Positions 50,789 through 63,581 of a stretch of 64,000 nucleotides of DNA are shown here, piece by piece. Under the pieces are notes generated by a model, which made no database searches, was not told the origin of the DNA, and saw only the letters and a list, made by a program, of their open reading frames with translations. Numbering within the stretch: position 1 is the stretch's first letter; every line of letters starts with the position of its first letter. The DNA comes from Arachis hypogaea (Eukaryota; Streptophyta; Magnoliopsida; Fabales; Fabaceae): positions 7,564,001 to 7,628,000 of the forward strand of contig NC_092040.1 in the NCBI RefSeq assembly GCF_003086295.3. The letters run 5' to 3'. The position numbers were made by a program, and so were the translations under genes.

Positions 50789-53700
50789 ATGTCAATCCAT
50801 CTCTATTATTTCTTCCTTGTCATCATCTCTGTTCTCTCTCTTGTGGCTCTCAACCTTCTGTTCCAGTCAAGAAAATCCAAAAACCTTCCTCCAGGTCCAC
50901 CTTATCTTCCAATAGTCGGAAACCTCCACCAACTCAAACAACCATTACACCGCTGCTTGTATGAGCTGTCACAAAAGTATGGCAAAGTCTTCTCCCTCTG
51001 GTTCGGCTCCCGCCTTGTGGTTGTCGTTTCATCACAAACGGCAGCGCAAGAATGCTTCTCCAAAAACGACATCGTCCTCGCAAACCGCCCTTACTTTCTC
51101 GTTGGAAAGTACATCGCCTACAACTACACAACCCTGGTGTCTTCTCCCTACGGCGACCACTGGCGCAACCTCCGTCGCATCGTGGCCACGGAGGTTCTCT
51201 CCACGCATCGACTCGACTCGTTCTTGGAGATCCGAAGAGACGAGATCTTGAGGCTTGTGCAAAAGCTGGCTCTGAAAGCTTCCACCAACGACGATGACTT
51301 TGCCAGAGTGGAGCTAAGTTCCATGTTCTCGGAAATGGCGTACAACACTATCATGAGGATGGTTTCTGGAAAAAGATACTACGGTGATGATTGTGACGTC
51401 ACTGATGTTGAAGAAGGAAAGCTATTCAGGGAGATCATCAAGGAATTAATGGTTTTGGCAGGAGCAGATAACCCCGGAGATTTCATACCTCTGCTTCGTT
51501 GGTTTCGTCTTGATGATTTAGAGAAAAGGTTAAAGAGGATTAGTAAGAGAACTGATTCTTTCTTACAAGGTCTCGTTGATGAGCATCGCAGTAGCATGAG
51601 GAACACTAACACCATGATTGATCATCTTTTAACTCTGCAACACTCCCACCCTGAATATTATACGGATCAAATTATCAAAGGACTTATTCTGGTAATTAAT
51701 TGCTTCCTCTATCTTTCATCTATTATTAATTGCTTAAAGTGCTTGATACATATAAAATCTCTTTATCGAACCATTTATTAGATAACGGCGAGCTCTATGG
51801 TGTAGATATCATAAATTATCTACATGTATAGAAGTAACATGGTTATAGTTTTTTTAGTGACACCTAGTTCTATTTTTTCTTTTTTACTTTTCTATGACAG
51901 CAGTCATATCAATGACACATTGCAATTTCAGATTTTTATCTCCTTAAAAATATATAATTAGCAGTACTATTAAATAAGTAATCAAAGAGTTTTTTACCAA
52001 ATATACTGAGCCAATTTTTTAATTATATCTCATATAGTTAAGCCTTGTTATGATCTATTTTTTTATTTTTTTAATAATGCAATATATTTTTATAAGTTAC
52101 GCAGCATGATTTTTTTTGCATAGTTTATTTTTTTTAGAACATTGTTTCTTTCTTCTTTAACACTTTTAGTTATGATAAATTAAATAAATTTCAAAAAAGT
52201 TCTTAGGTGGTAGATCTTAATATAATTAATATTCGTGACTTTTTGGTCTTCAAATTTTGTGTTGAGGATAGTCCATATATAGATATTTTTAAATAACTTA
52301 TTTATAAATTAAAATTTTATAAAAAGATAATTAATATTCGTGATTTAAATTATATAAATAATTTCATCAAAATAATATTTTAAACATACACATTTAGTAT
52401 TTATTCATAAATATATTTTTTTATTTATATTATATTTTAATAATAGTATGTTCAAATAATATTTTAGTATTTATTCATAATTATGTATTTTTTTTCTTTT
52501 GCTTATACTATGTGCGTAATAATGTGTTTAAATAATATTTAATAATATAAATAATTTGCAATTCTATAAAAAAAAGAATCAATTTTTTTTGCAAGCCTTA
52601 TATAGTTGGGTGTTTTTAAATCTAAATAAATATAAAAGAAATCAAACTTCATTATTTAATTTACTATTATATAATTTTTATTTTGATTTAAAATAATTCA
52701 TTCAATTAATATAACTAAAATTAACTATAAATTATTTTATATAACACATATAGATTCAATAATTTATATAACACATAAAGTAAAATTTAATTAAATCTGT
52801 ATATGTTATATAAAATAATTTATAATTAATTTTAATTATATTAATTTAATGAATCATTTTAAATTAAAATAAGAATTCTATAATAATAAATTAAATAATA
52901 AAATTTGATTTTTTTATATTTATTTGAATCTAAAAACACATAATTGTGAATAAATATTAAAATATTATTTAAATATATTATTATTAAGATATAATATAAA
53001 TGAAAAATATATATTTATGACTAAATACTAAATGTGTATGTTTAAAATATTATTTTGGTGAAATTACTTGTATAATTTAAATTACGAATATTAATTATTT
53101 TTTTATAAAATTTTAATTTATAAATAAATTATTTAAAAATATCTGTAGACTATATCCAACAAAAAATTTGAAGATAAAAAAGTTACGAATATTAATTATA
53201 TTAAGATCTACAACATAAGAACTTTTTGTAATTTATTCACCATAATTAAAAGTGTTAAAGAAGAAAGAAATAATGTTCTAAAAAAAAATTAAACGGTGCA
53301 AAAAAGAAACCATGATGTGTAACTTATAAAATATATTGCATTATTTATAAAAAAGAAATTAGATTATAACAACGGCTTAACTATATGAGATTTAATTAAA
53401 AAGTTGTCCAGTATATTTGGTCAAAAACTCTTTGTTAATTTAGGGTTCTATAAAGTCGTAGAAAATATCTTTTTTTTATAATTTTTTTAATAATTAAAAT
53501 TTAACACATATAATCACTTAAATTATATTATTTTTGTCAAAATTAAGTCAAACAAATTAATTTAACCAAAAAATAGTGAATCAAATTTTAAATTTGTCTA
53601 AATTAATATTATTTTTCATAAAAAAATAACTATAATACCCCTATTATATAAAATGACTAAAATACTCTTATTATATATATTAATTTTGAGAATCCTAAAT

Positions 53701-56580
53701 TCTAACTCTTTTCTTTTTTATCGTTATAGAATTAGAATTTAAATTTTTAAAATTAATAATATATATATATATATATATAAAATAAAGATATTTTAATTGT
53801 GTTTTATAATAAAAATATTATAATAATTTTTTATAAAAAATATTAATTTATATCAATTTTAAAATTTAATTTACTAATTTCTTTGTTAAACTGATTTGTT
53901 CGGTCTAATTTTAATAAAAATAATATAATTTAATTAATTATATATATTAAATTTTAATTTTTTAAAAATATTTTTAAAAAAATATTTTTGATATCTTTAT
54001 CCAATTGGCTACCCGGATATTTACACTGAGCTCGCATTACATGGGTGTCTATATAGGGAAATCATCATCATCGTTCATCTTTCCTCAATAACATTTAGGG
54101 AATTATCATTATGCCTAAACGATAAAAGAAATTAAGTATAAAATTTTAATAATATTTTAAAGTTTTGTTTTATTTTAATTTTATTTAAAAAAATTAATTT
54201 ATATTAAATATATTTATAATGACTAATTTTTCAAAAATTAAGAACTAAATTAATAATAATTTTACAAAAATAATATTTAACACAAATAAACCAGTGTTTT
54301 GCATTATTGTTAGATTAAAAATGATATTCATACATTAAAATTAATTACTAATATATTTGTGCATAAATACATATATAGTTTAATTTATTTTCAATATATA
54401 TTTATATTTTAATATTCATTTTATACTAATAACTAATTTTAGTGGCTGATTTTAGAGTATACATAATATATTCATTGTTAGATTAATCATAATTTTTTTT
54501 AAAATTTAATTATCAATATATTTAATGCAAATTAACAATTTTTAAAATAAAATAAAATAAAATTAAATTTAAAAATATTTTAAAAACTTTTTAGCAGGAC
54601 GAAAAGTTTATTTTATTTTAAAAATATAAAATAAATAAATTTTTAATATTTAATATTTATTTTGAAAAACAATTTTGCCAATTCGGCGTTAAATTGAGGG
54701 GCCAACAAGGTTGCCTATCACTTATTACGTGGTCCCATATAATTTGACTATGGTACGGAGGCTCCACATATTGACATGCATTTTTTTTGTTTGTTTATGG
54801 TGTCTATTATTGAGGGTTTAGTTAATATATTTTTTTAAGTTAAAATTATTATTAATAATTTTTACAAAATTTATTTTAATAAATATATGCAGATACTTTA
54901 AAATTTAAATTTAGTATTTATTTTGTAATTTTTTTAATTAATAGTTTAATATGTTTTAAAAAGTATGTATTAGCTAAATTTTATTATGCGAAATGTTAGA
55001 GGGTTTTAGTGTAAAAAATGAGCAGTTAATTAATGTTGATTAAAAGTAAGATAAAAATATTAATTATCTAAATTTTTTATTATTAAATACCGGAAGAAAA
55101 TGATAACAATAGAAATGTTTAATTTAATATCAGTTTACTTTATACTACTACTTTAATTTTGCGGTTCACTGTGTTCCCATCACACCTGGCTAATTTTTTT
55201 TGTTATGAGAGTAGAAGTGGTGAAATATTTTAATATTGTAATTTTTTGTGTTTTTTAAAATTATGGAAAGTACACCAATTTCTGTACTTTAAGCTTTTTA
55301 ATTTTTTTAATACAAATCGAACGGTCCGATTTGTGTATTTATCAGAAATTAGACGGTCTAATTTCTTTATCTCTAGAAATTAGACGGTCTGATCCGATTT
55401 CTGTACTTCTAGCAATCAGACGGTCTGATTTCTGTATCTCTAATAAATCAAATAGTCTGATTTCTATTTCTTTATTTAAACGATTCCACATTTAAATATA
55501 ACATCCCAACAATCTACATTTTAAAAAAATATCACTATCACTTCAATATTTAAAAAAAAAAAAAGTTCATCACATTCACATCGATCTTCACAACTAACAT
55601 GGACCGTATATATATTTAAATCTTTGATTTGGCATGGCCAGAGGCCAGAGCTAGTATATCAGTTCTGTTTCCGTTGATTGTACTATTTTATGTCAAGTTG
55701 TCCTAAAACTGCTTTATCAAATAAATTTATCGTAAGTTCGTAACTTTTATTAATTATATACTAGTAATTAAAATTCACATAATAAACATATATGTCTGTT
55801 CCTAACAAAATATAAGAAAGTTTTTAAGTATATTGGTATATTAATATTTTAGTAATTTTTAACTGTTGATTACTGAAATACTTGTAAATTTTTTCAAAAT
55901 ATAATTGCTCGTTCTATAATTTGGACTTGCAGGTTATGTTACTCGCAGGAACAGACACTTCATCTGTGACTTTAGAATGGGCAATGTCTAATTTATTAAA
56001 CCATCCAGAAATAATAAAAAAGGCAAGAAAAGAAATAGACACACAAATTGGACAAGATCGCATTGTTGACGAATCTGACATTACAAACACAAGACTCCCT
56101 TACCTTCAAAACATTGTCAATGAGACATTTCGATTGCATCCTGCAGCACCATTATTGGTACCACATTACTCTTCTGAAGATTGCACCCTAGAAGGATATA
56201 AGGTACCACAAAACACAATAGTATTAGTGAATGCTTGGGCTATTCATAGAGATCCCAAAGTGTGGAGTGACGACTCTACACAATTTAAGCCTGAGAGGTT
56301 TGAGAAAGAAGGTGAAGCAAATAATCTACTTACATTTGGAATGGGAAGAAGAGCTTGTCCAGGAGCCAATTTGGCACAACGTACAGTCACATTGACTTTA
56401 GGCTTATTGATTCAATGTTTTCAGTGGAAACGAATAACATCTCAAAAAATTGATATGACCGAAGATAAAGGACTTACCATGCCAAAGAAAATTCCCTTAG
56501 AAACTATGTGTAGGTTGTGTGATGAGCAATTTGCAACTAGGATTTTTTATTCGAAAACATTAACGCGAGATCCTAGTTAA
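50789..56580 (+). CDS. Cytochrome P450, CYP81E-type (gene C), putative isoflavone hydroxylase
   Basis: Exons 50789-51691 and 55933-56580 around a 4241-bp phase-0 GT-AG intron give 516 residues. The ATG at 50789 was chosen because [20 protein letters not shown] directly forms the membrane anchor; the upstream in-frame extension has no ATG. Motifs: PPGP hinge, AGTDTS I-helix, ExxR at E365/R368, FKPERF, heme loop [10 protein letters not shown] with Cys443. Compared with A and B it has extra residues ([12 protein letters not shown] in exon 1, DITNTRLPY in exon 2) and a longer C-terminal tail ending TRDPS. It is a close relative of A and B. The intron carries a large foldback and a palindromic array. 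Confidence 0.91.
51983..53434. repeat. 1.45 kb foldback (long inverted repeat)
   Basis: The left arm from CAAAGAGTTTTTTACCAAAT (51983) to about 52755 pairs with the right arm from about 52794 to ATTTGGTCAAAAACTCTTTG (53434). Only about 40 bp of loop lies between. The left arm has about 130 bp not present in the right arm (around 52555-52620 and nearby), otherwise the arms correspond along their whole length with scattered differences. It is AT-rich and non-coding. In the pre-mRNA of gene C it could form a very long hairpin. Confidence 0.82.
55305..55465. repeat. Tandem array of about 30-bp units with palindromic core
   Basis: Five degenerate units centre on A(A/T)T(C/T)(A/G)GACGGTCTGATTT, for example CAGACGGTCTGATTTCTGTA at about 55417, separated by TCTCTA-type spacers. 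Each core is self-complementary. It lies about 470 bp before the acceptor of gene C. Confidence 0.75.
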
Positions 56581-58508
56581 AGTTATTATATGAAGTTCTA
56601 CACTTCTACTACATCTATAATGTAAAATGAAGGGACAAATATGTATGTCTTTTAATTTGTACTCGATGTTTGCATTTAGTTTTAATGTATTTTTTATCTT
56701 TTATTTGGTGTTTAATAATTCAAAATTTAGATATATTTCAATTTTATTTTTAAACCAATTTTGACTATATGCTTGAAATATATTTCAATTTTCTCTTTTA
56801 TATTATTGAAAGCACACATGAAAATGATGCAATAGTTATCAGGAAAAACAAGTCATACTAATTTCAATGATCTACTATTAAAGCAGCATTATATATCCTC
56901 ACTTTAAAAAAAAAGTAACAACAAATTAAAGTATTTTTTATTTATAATTTTATTTAGTAGAAATGTTCCGTGACCAAGTTTATGTTAGCCTAATAAATTA
57001 TTAAATCAACTTGATTAGATTCAGCTAACATAAAAAAAAATTGTTCAGCTAACATTACTATTTCTTTTTAGTATATATAGGGTTCTTTAATTTGAAAATA
57101 AAACTGACATGATCACACACAAAAATATTAAACAAAAGTTACGATTTTTCATCTTTTCATAAAAAATATAAAGTAAGATAATTTATATTTAAACAAAATA
57201 ATGATAGTACATGAATATAAAAAATTAATTATTAATTAATTATTATATATAAAATATATATATTTAGTATTGAATACAAAATTATTATATTGCTGTAATA
57301 ATTTTTATTATTTGTGTATGGATAAGTTTTTGTGTCAAAGAGCTCTTTTGAATTATTATTCTAAAAAAAAAAGATCTTTTAAAAAACTCATTTAAGTGAA
57401 TTCCTATAATAAAATGAATCTTTGTGAACATCATAAGATATTTATTCATGAAAGATAAGAAAGTTATAAGTTCCCAGAAAATTCTAATCGCCGCCCTGTC
57501 CAAATTCAAGTCAATGACAATGAAGATATCTTAACCCTTGACCTCTCTTTTAGCATTTTGGTTCTTTGTTACTATTTTTGCTTTTGCTTCTCAAAAGTTG
57601 GAATAATATTGTTAGTGACCGCTCGATAACCTATGAATTTTATTTGAAAATGAATATTTTGCAATGGAACACATTCTACGAAGTTTTTGCTATAGTGTAC
57701 CGTGTCGAATATATTTTAGACACGACACTTATTAACAATTATTCGACACGTATATCTGTTGTGTCCAATCATATCTTAGTAAAAAATAAATTTTTTTCAA
57801 ACACGTTTGGACACATTTAAATATCATTATATTTCAACATGTCCAATTTTATTCTTAATATGTATTTTTAAAATAAATTTAAAAATAATATATATTATTA
57901 TTTATTAAAATAAAAAATATTTTAAATATTTTATATAATTAAAATAAGATATTAAAAATTAATTTATTTTAATATTAATAAAATATTAAAATATTATTAC
58001 GATTTATCTAAAAAATACTTAATATTATATATATATATATATATATATGTCCCATCTTTTATACAATTTTAAAATTTATGTATCCACATATTTTATGTTC
58101 ATGTCAATGTTCATGCATTATAATAGAAGTAAACACTAAACTTACTCCCTAAGTTAAATCTAGTATAAATTTCGAAAACTCGTATCTAAATCCATTTAAC
58201 CCAATTTTAAGCGCAGCATAATTGGATCGACCTTAATAGGCCCAATTTTAGGCAAAATTTGTATGTTAAAAAAGAGAAGTGAATTGAACTTATTATGCAA
58301 GCTAAATGCTTAGATATGAATAATTAATAATTTGTCAATAAATGAACACAAATGGAAAAAACAGTAAACAAAAAATAAAAAAGCTGCATTTTTAGTAAAA
58401 AATAAAAAATTGACTAATAATGACTCAAACACAAGAAAAATATAAAATACATTGATCACTTAGTATCATTTTTCAAAAAAAAAATACACAAGACAAACAT
58501 TAAGGTTT
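56581..58508. other. Spacer between P450 gene C and CACTA element 3
   Basis: AT-rich. It contains one copy of a 170-bp duplicated segment (56822-56990) and an AT microsatellite (about 58025-58048). Short frames at 57285-57509 and 57566-57820 have no coding character. Confidence 0.5.
56822..56990 (+). repeat. Duplicated 170-bp segment, copy 1
   Basis: Closely matches 60700-60862; both contain AACAAGTCATACTA, ATTATATATCCTC and ATGTTCCGTGACCAAGTTT. Same orientation. This copy is 242 bp after the stop of gene C. Confidence 0.8.
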
Positions 58509-59009
58509 TACTACAAAAAAATAATATCATCAAATTTATCGTTAGAAAAATGAATAAAATTTGGCAATAAGTTATTTATCGTAAAAAAAATCAGACGGTA
58601 TAAATTTTGTTGGTAATTAATTATTGTCGGATTTTTTTATCTGACGATAATTATCGTCAAATTTTGTGATCGATTATCTGCTCGAAAAAATTATTTGGTT
58701 ATCGGTAAATTTTTCTAACGGTAATGTTGACGTCACAATATCTTGTTGTCCGCACTATTACCGTCAGATTATATCCACAGTAAATTCGTTCGACAATGTC
58801 AATTTTTTTTAAAAAATATTGTAACGCAATTTTTTTTATTTTTGCTTTTTAATTTTAAAATTTTATTTAAAATTATTTTTCACACAATTAGTGATCAATT
58901 TATCAATAACAAAAACTAATTATGTAATATTAAATATCAAATATTCAAATAAATATCAAATATTCAAATAAATTAAAAGTCAAATAAATACAATGAAAAA
59001 GTAAAACAA

Positions 59010-60240
59010 AGCCCTAACAGCTAAAGATCTTGGTAGTCGTTGTCATCGTTTTCGTAGTCCTGCTAAGGCGACGGAGCCGGCGGTGATGTTTGTGTCCCAC
59101 CAACAGGGTCAATGCCAGTGGCGCACATCTGAGCCTGGTATATCTCTATCTGAGCCTCCATCCGCTGAAGCTGCTCCAGCTACTCCTTCCACTCCAGCCT
59201 CAGGTCATCCGTGTCCCCCACGCATGTGAGGATTTTTTGATATCTCTCCCAAGTCTCGGTCAACTCCTGAATTTGTTTGTGAAGGCTCTGGGAGACCTCC
59301 TGCACCTGCAGCCTCAAATTAATGCCTTTCTCAAGATCGACGGCTCGACTGGTGGCAGAGGTGGACGATGGCCTCAATGTAGAGGTGCGAAAAATGCCGG
59401 CGAAGAACAACCCTAGTCCCGTACGGTGTTGAGGCGGTATCGGGCCAAACTGTACCAGGATCGACGCTGAAGCAATAGTGTTACTGGCGTCCTTACCACT
59501 TTGCTAAGAATGTTGAGTTGCGGCCTCTAGTTTCTGCGTGTAGGGAACTTCTGTGTAACACATGTTATTATGATTAGGATGACAGTTATACAGTTAATTG
59601 AAAATTTTATATCACAATATCAGATATTTATTCACGTGATGATCTGCAGACCGCTGATCAACAAATATCTCTTTGTTCTCCTTCAAAGTGTGGGTGTACT
59701 TTAAGGTCTCCGCCAATATCGTATCGCGATCCAACGACTTTGACTATACATGTTGTATTGAAATAAGTTGTTCGGATGTCTACTAATGATATGTCCAAGA
59801 ATATAACTAAGTTAATAACAAAATTAGAGAAGTTACATACCAGTCTGGCCTTATTCTTAGTGAAGGTCACTGAGTCGCCGGTATACTTGGATAACCTGGT
59901 CGCGCCTCTCACATACATCCTCCAGCATTTGTTGTAGCTGCCTACCCATACGATGGTCATATATCTTCCTGATGATGAGATCATACTCCATATCCTATAT
60001 AAAGTTCAGCTACACAAAAAGATTTTAAAATGAGTTAATCAAAATATATCATATTAAACAAAAAAGAAGATATAATCTAGATAAGAATATTTGACTATAT
60101 TAAGTTCTTACCGCCTACTTCTGAAACCATCGCTTTCTGATCTCAGAGGGAATCTTTTTGTAGCTCGGCCATGGATAGTCATACATTAGTTTGATAATAT
60201 TACGTTGATCATCTCTTGAGTACATGTATTGTTGTTTGGC
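59010..60240 (-). pseudogene. CACTA-element transposase (Ptta/En/Spm type), decayed
   Basis: Minus-strand pieces in order: RDDQRNIIKLMYDYPWPSYK (near 60220-60150), YDHRMGRQLQQM (near 59965), LSKYTGDSVTFTKNKARLV (59890-59840), SLDRDTILAETLKYTHTLKE (near 59740-59680), then RTSTLRPSSTSATSRAVDLE and a Gln/Leu/Glu coiled-coil ending near 59180. Shifts and stops separate them. These motifs and their order match the plant transposase family (Transposase_24 type) found in CACTA elements and scattered through plant genomes. It is not functional here. Confidence 0.75.
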
Positions 60241-60699
60241 GCAAACTTATCAACAATTCACAAACCATAATATATAAAGAATTTTATAGAAATTTCGGCT
60301 GAGTTTTATCTGTAACAGTAATGCACCACAAACTCTATCCATCAACAATTAACTTAAATAGCACCAATATTCACAGTCAATGAACAACAGTTAATAATCA
60401 AGAAGTAAAATCCATAAATCCACTAAACTAGAATCAATAATAAAGAATCAATAAACAGGATATATCAAACACTTTCAACAATTTAAACCTACAATCCTAA
60501 ATCCATTGAAATTAGAATAAACTATCAAGAATCACTAATCACAATATATTAAATACTTCAGCAGTTCAAACATACAATCTTAAATCTACTAAAACTAGAA
60601 TCAATTATCAAAAATCACTAATCACAAATTATCAAATACTTTTAGCATATAAAAGACTTAAAATAGTATTTACACTGTTACACCATCCGTCCATAAAAA

Positions 60700-60862
60700 T
60701 GATACAATAGTTATAAAGAAAAACAAGTCATACTATTTTCAGTGATCTACTATTAAAATAACATTATATATCCTCTCTTTAAAAAAAAGTAACAACAAAT
60801 TAAATTATTTTTTATTTATAATTTTATTTAGTAAAAATGTTCCGTGACCAAGTTTTTGTTAG
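60700..60862 (+). repeat. Duplicated 170-bp segment, copy 2
   Basis: Partner of 56822-56990, located inside CACTA element 3. Similarity stops abruptly after AAGTTTTTGTTAG. Confidence 0.8.
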
Positions 60863-61168
60863 AGAAATTCGAAATGAAGGGGACGACAATAACGTGGTGC
60901 CGATAGCCTAAATGCAATATTTTACTAAAATAGCTACCATAGGATTTTTTTTAACGGTGAATCTGATGTTAAAGTTTGTGTCTATTTTTATGGTTTTTTC
61001 TCCAAATTATTAGCGTCGAATTTACTATCAAAAACGAAAATTCGCCGGTAATGATTTGACATACATGACGAATTTCACACCAAAAACTATTGGTAAATTT
61101 TTCAGTAAACCCAACGCTAATGTGCGACGATAAATTCGACAGTATTTAACATTTTTTTTGTAGTGTTT

Positions 61169-61981
61169 TATTTAAAAGAGAGATTACGACTGAAAGATTA
61201 AGACTAAAAGACTAAAAAATAGAGACTAAATTAAATTTGTATATTGTATTTAGTATAAAATATACTGAACTGAATCATATTTAATTTAAAATAAATATAA
61301 AAATTAAAAAATAAATTTAAAATTAAAAAAATTAAATAAAAATATTTTTTTAAAAAAATATTATTAAAGTTTGACTCTTCGTCTCCAAAAATTTTAATAC
61401 GAGGTCATCGATTAAAATACTACATCACAGACATCACAGTTTTATTCTGAGCCTCAATATAAAAAAAAAAAAAACGCTCCCAAAAAAAGTTTATAATCTA
61501 TTGAAAAAGTAAAAATTATGTGTGCATACATTTTGAAATATAAACTATCCAAAAGTTACAAAATTCATTATTATTTATAATTAATTTAACAACCATTTTT
61601 TAATTACTATCCAAATAAAGATATTTTATGAAAATAATAATCAACTAATAACCATGTATTTAATTAAATTAATTAGTATATAAGACATATTAATATATTA
61701 ATAATTATTTTTCACGCAAAGAAGTCTTTACTTTATCCAACTCCAAATCAAAGTCAAAGATGGTATCTTAATCTTTGAGGCGTTGACCTTTTCTTGGGTA
61801 GCTTCGTACTATCTTGACTTTATCTAAGTTGGAATAGTATTCATTTTCACATACTACACAGAATTTGAAAGTTGGAAGTTGCAACCATATATATATATAT
61901 ATATTAAAGAGCTACTGTATTATTATTACAACTTCACGTCAAACCCTACATACAGAGCCAAATTTATTGAGATAAAGCATA
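61169..61981. other. Upstream region of P450 gene D
   Basis: AT-rich. The TA run at about 61890-61908 may double as a TATA element. No other gene seen. Confidence 0.45.
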
Positions 61982-63581
61982 ATGATGGAACTTTCTTATT
62001 ATAACTCTCTTCTTCTGTTCGTTGTTTTCATCACTTCTTACATGCTATTCACAAAGAGATTCAAAAACCTACCACCATCTCCACCGTCTCTTCCTCTAAT
62101 CGGCAACCTCCACCTCCTGAAACCACCCGTCTTCCGCACCTTCTACGCCTTATCACAAAAATACGGTCCCATTTTCTCGTTCCGCTTCGGTTCCCAACTC
62201 TCCGTGGTCGTTTCCTCCGCCTCCTTGGCCGAAGAATGTTTTACCAAAAACGACATCGTCCTCGCGAACCGTTTCCGTTCCGCCAAGACCAAGCACCTAA
62301 CCTACAACAACACCGTGGTGATAACTTCGCCGTACGGCGACCACTGGCGCAACCTCCGCCGCATCTGCTCCCTGGAGATCCTCTCCACTCAGCGTCTCAA
62401 CTCTTTTACGGGAATCCGAAGGGACGAAACGGCGAGGTTGGTTCGGAGCTTGAGTGAGGGGTTATGCGAGGGCTTCACGAGAGTTGAAGTGAGATCGAAA
62501 TTGACGGAGCTAACGTTCAACACGATCATGAGAATGGTGAGTGGGAAACGGTACTACGGGGAAGAATGCGATGGTACGAGTGCGGAGGAGGCGAAGAAGT
62601 TCAGGGATGTGATGGATGATATGGCGAAGTTCGGATTGAGTTCGAATCTTGGGGATTTTGTGCCTGTGGTTCGGTTGTTCGATTTCAGTGGTGATAATAG
62701 AAAACTCCAAATAATTGGTGAGAAGATGGATGCTCTGTTCCAAGGGCTGATCGATGAGCATAGAAGCAAGAAGGAAAGTTCAAACACCATGATAGATCAC
62801 TTGCTCTCCTTTCAAGAATCTCAACCAGAGTATTACACCGATCAAATTATCAAAGGGCTTATCATGGTCAGTCATCTATTCTTTGCCCATTCATTTATGA
62901 TTAAAAATGATAATTAAGAGATTAGCATATAATTTGAAATCTATTCCGTTTGCATGGGTGTAGGCCATGATGGTAGCTGGAACAGAGACTTCGGCTATAA
63001 CAATAGAATGGGCATTGTCGAATCTGTTAAACCATCCACAAGTGTTGGAGAAAGCAAGGATGGAGTTGGACACTCATGTTGGACAAGACAGGCTCTTAGA
63101 AGAAGACGACCTTACCAAATTAACCTACCTTCATAACATAATCTCTGAGACTTTGAGACTCTACCCTGCAGCGCCAATGCTATTGCCTCATCTCTCCGCT
63201 CAGGACTGCACCCTTGGAGGCTACCATGTGCCACGTAATACTCTGGTTTTTGTCAATGCGTGGGCCATCCATCGGGACCCGGACTTGTGGGCCCAATCTT
63301 CAACTTTCATGCCTCAAAGATTTGAGAATGCTGACGCCAACAATAACCCTTATGGCTTCATGCCGTTTGGGATGGGGAGGAGGGCGTGTCCTGGCTCCGG
63401 CCTGGCCCAGAGAACCCTGGGCTTGACTTTGGGCTCTTTGATACAATGCTTTGATTGGAAGCGGATTGGGGAGGAAGAAGTTGACATGACAGAAGGACAC
63501 GGAACTCTGATGTCAAAGGCTATTCCATTGGAGGCCCAATGTAAAGCCCGTCCAATCATCACCAAGATTTTCTCTCAATGA
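61982..63581 (+). CDS. Cytochrome P450, CYP81 family (gene D)
   Basis: Exons 61982-62866 and 62964-63581 around a 97-bp phase-0 intron (GTCAGT...GTGTAG) give 500 residues. Motifs: N-terminal anchor, hinge PPSP instead of PPGP, I-helix AGTETS (about 299-304), ExxR at E357/R360, PQRF in place of PERF (412-415), heme loop [10 protein letters not shown] with Cys437. The intron position is the same as in genes A-C, but the sequence is clearly more divergent and GC-richer, and the intron is short and free of insertions. It belongs to the CYP81 family, whose members hydroxylate flavonoids, isoflavonoids and related compounds at the ER. I would not assign a subfamily beyond E/D-like. Two ATGs are adjacent; the first was taken. 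Confidence 0.9.

Larger units (their letters stand above)
51692..55932 (+). other. Intron of P450 gene C
   Basis: Starts GTAATT and ends TTGCAG. It contains the foldback 51983-53434, a TA microsatellite near 53758-53780 and the palindromic array 55305-55465. The remaining 2 kb or so is AT-rich with no other feature seen. Confidence 0.85.
58509..61165. mobile_element. CACTA element 3, 2.7 kb
   Basis: Right terminus (complement) CACTACAAAAAAAATG and left terminus TACTACAAAAAAATAA (first base changed), with TTT duplicated at 58506-58508 and 61166-61168. Subterminal ATCGTCAAATTT-like repeats lie in 58530-58790 and 60960-61145. The interior holds a decayed En/Spm-type transposase gene and a segment shared with 56822-56990. 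Confidence 0.8.

Noticed and set aside
57285..57820. Two short frames (74 and 84 codons) between gene C and CACTA element 3
   Set aside because: Low-complexity AT-rich composition, no motif and no conserved neighbours.
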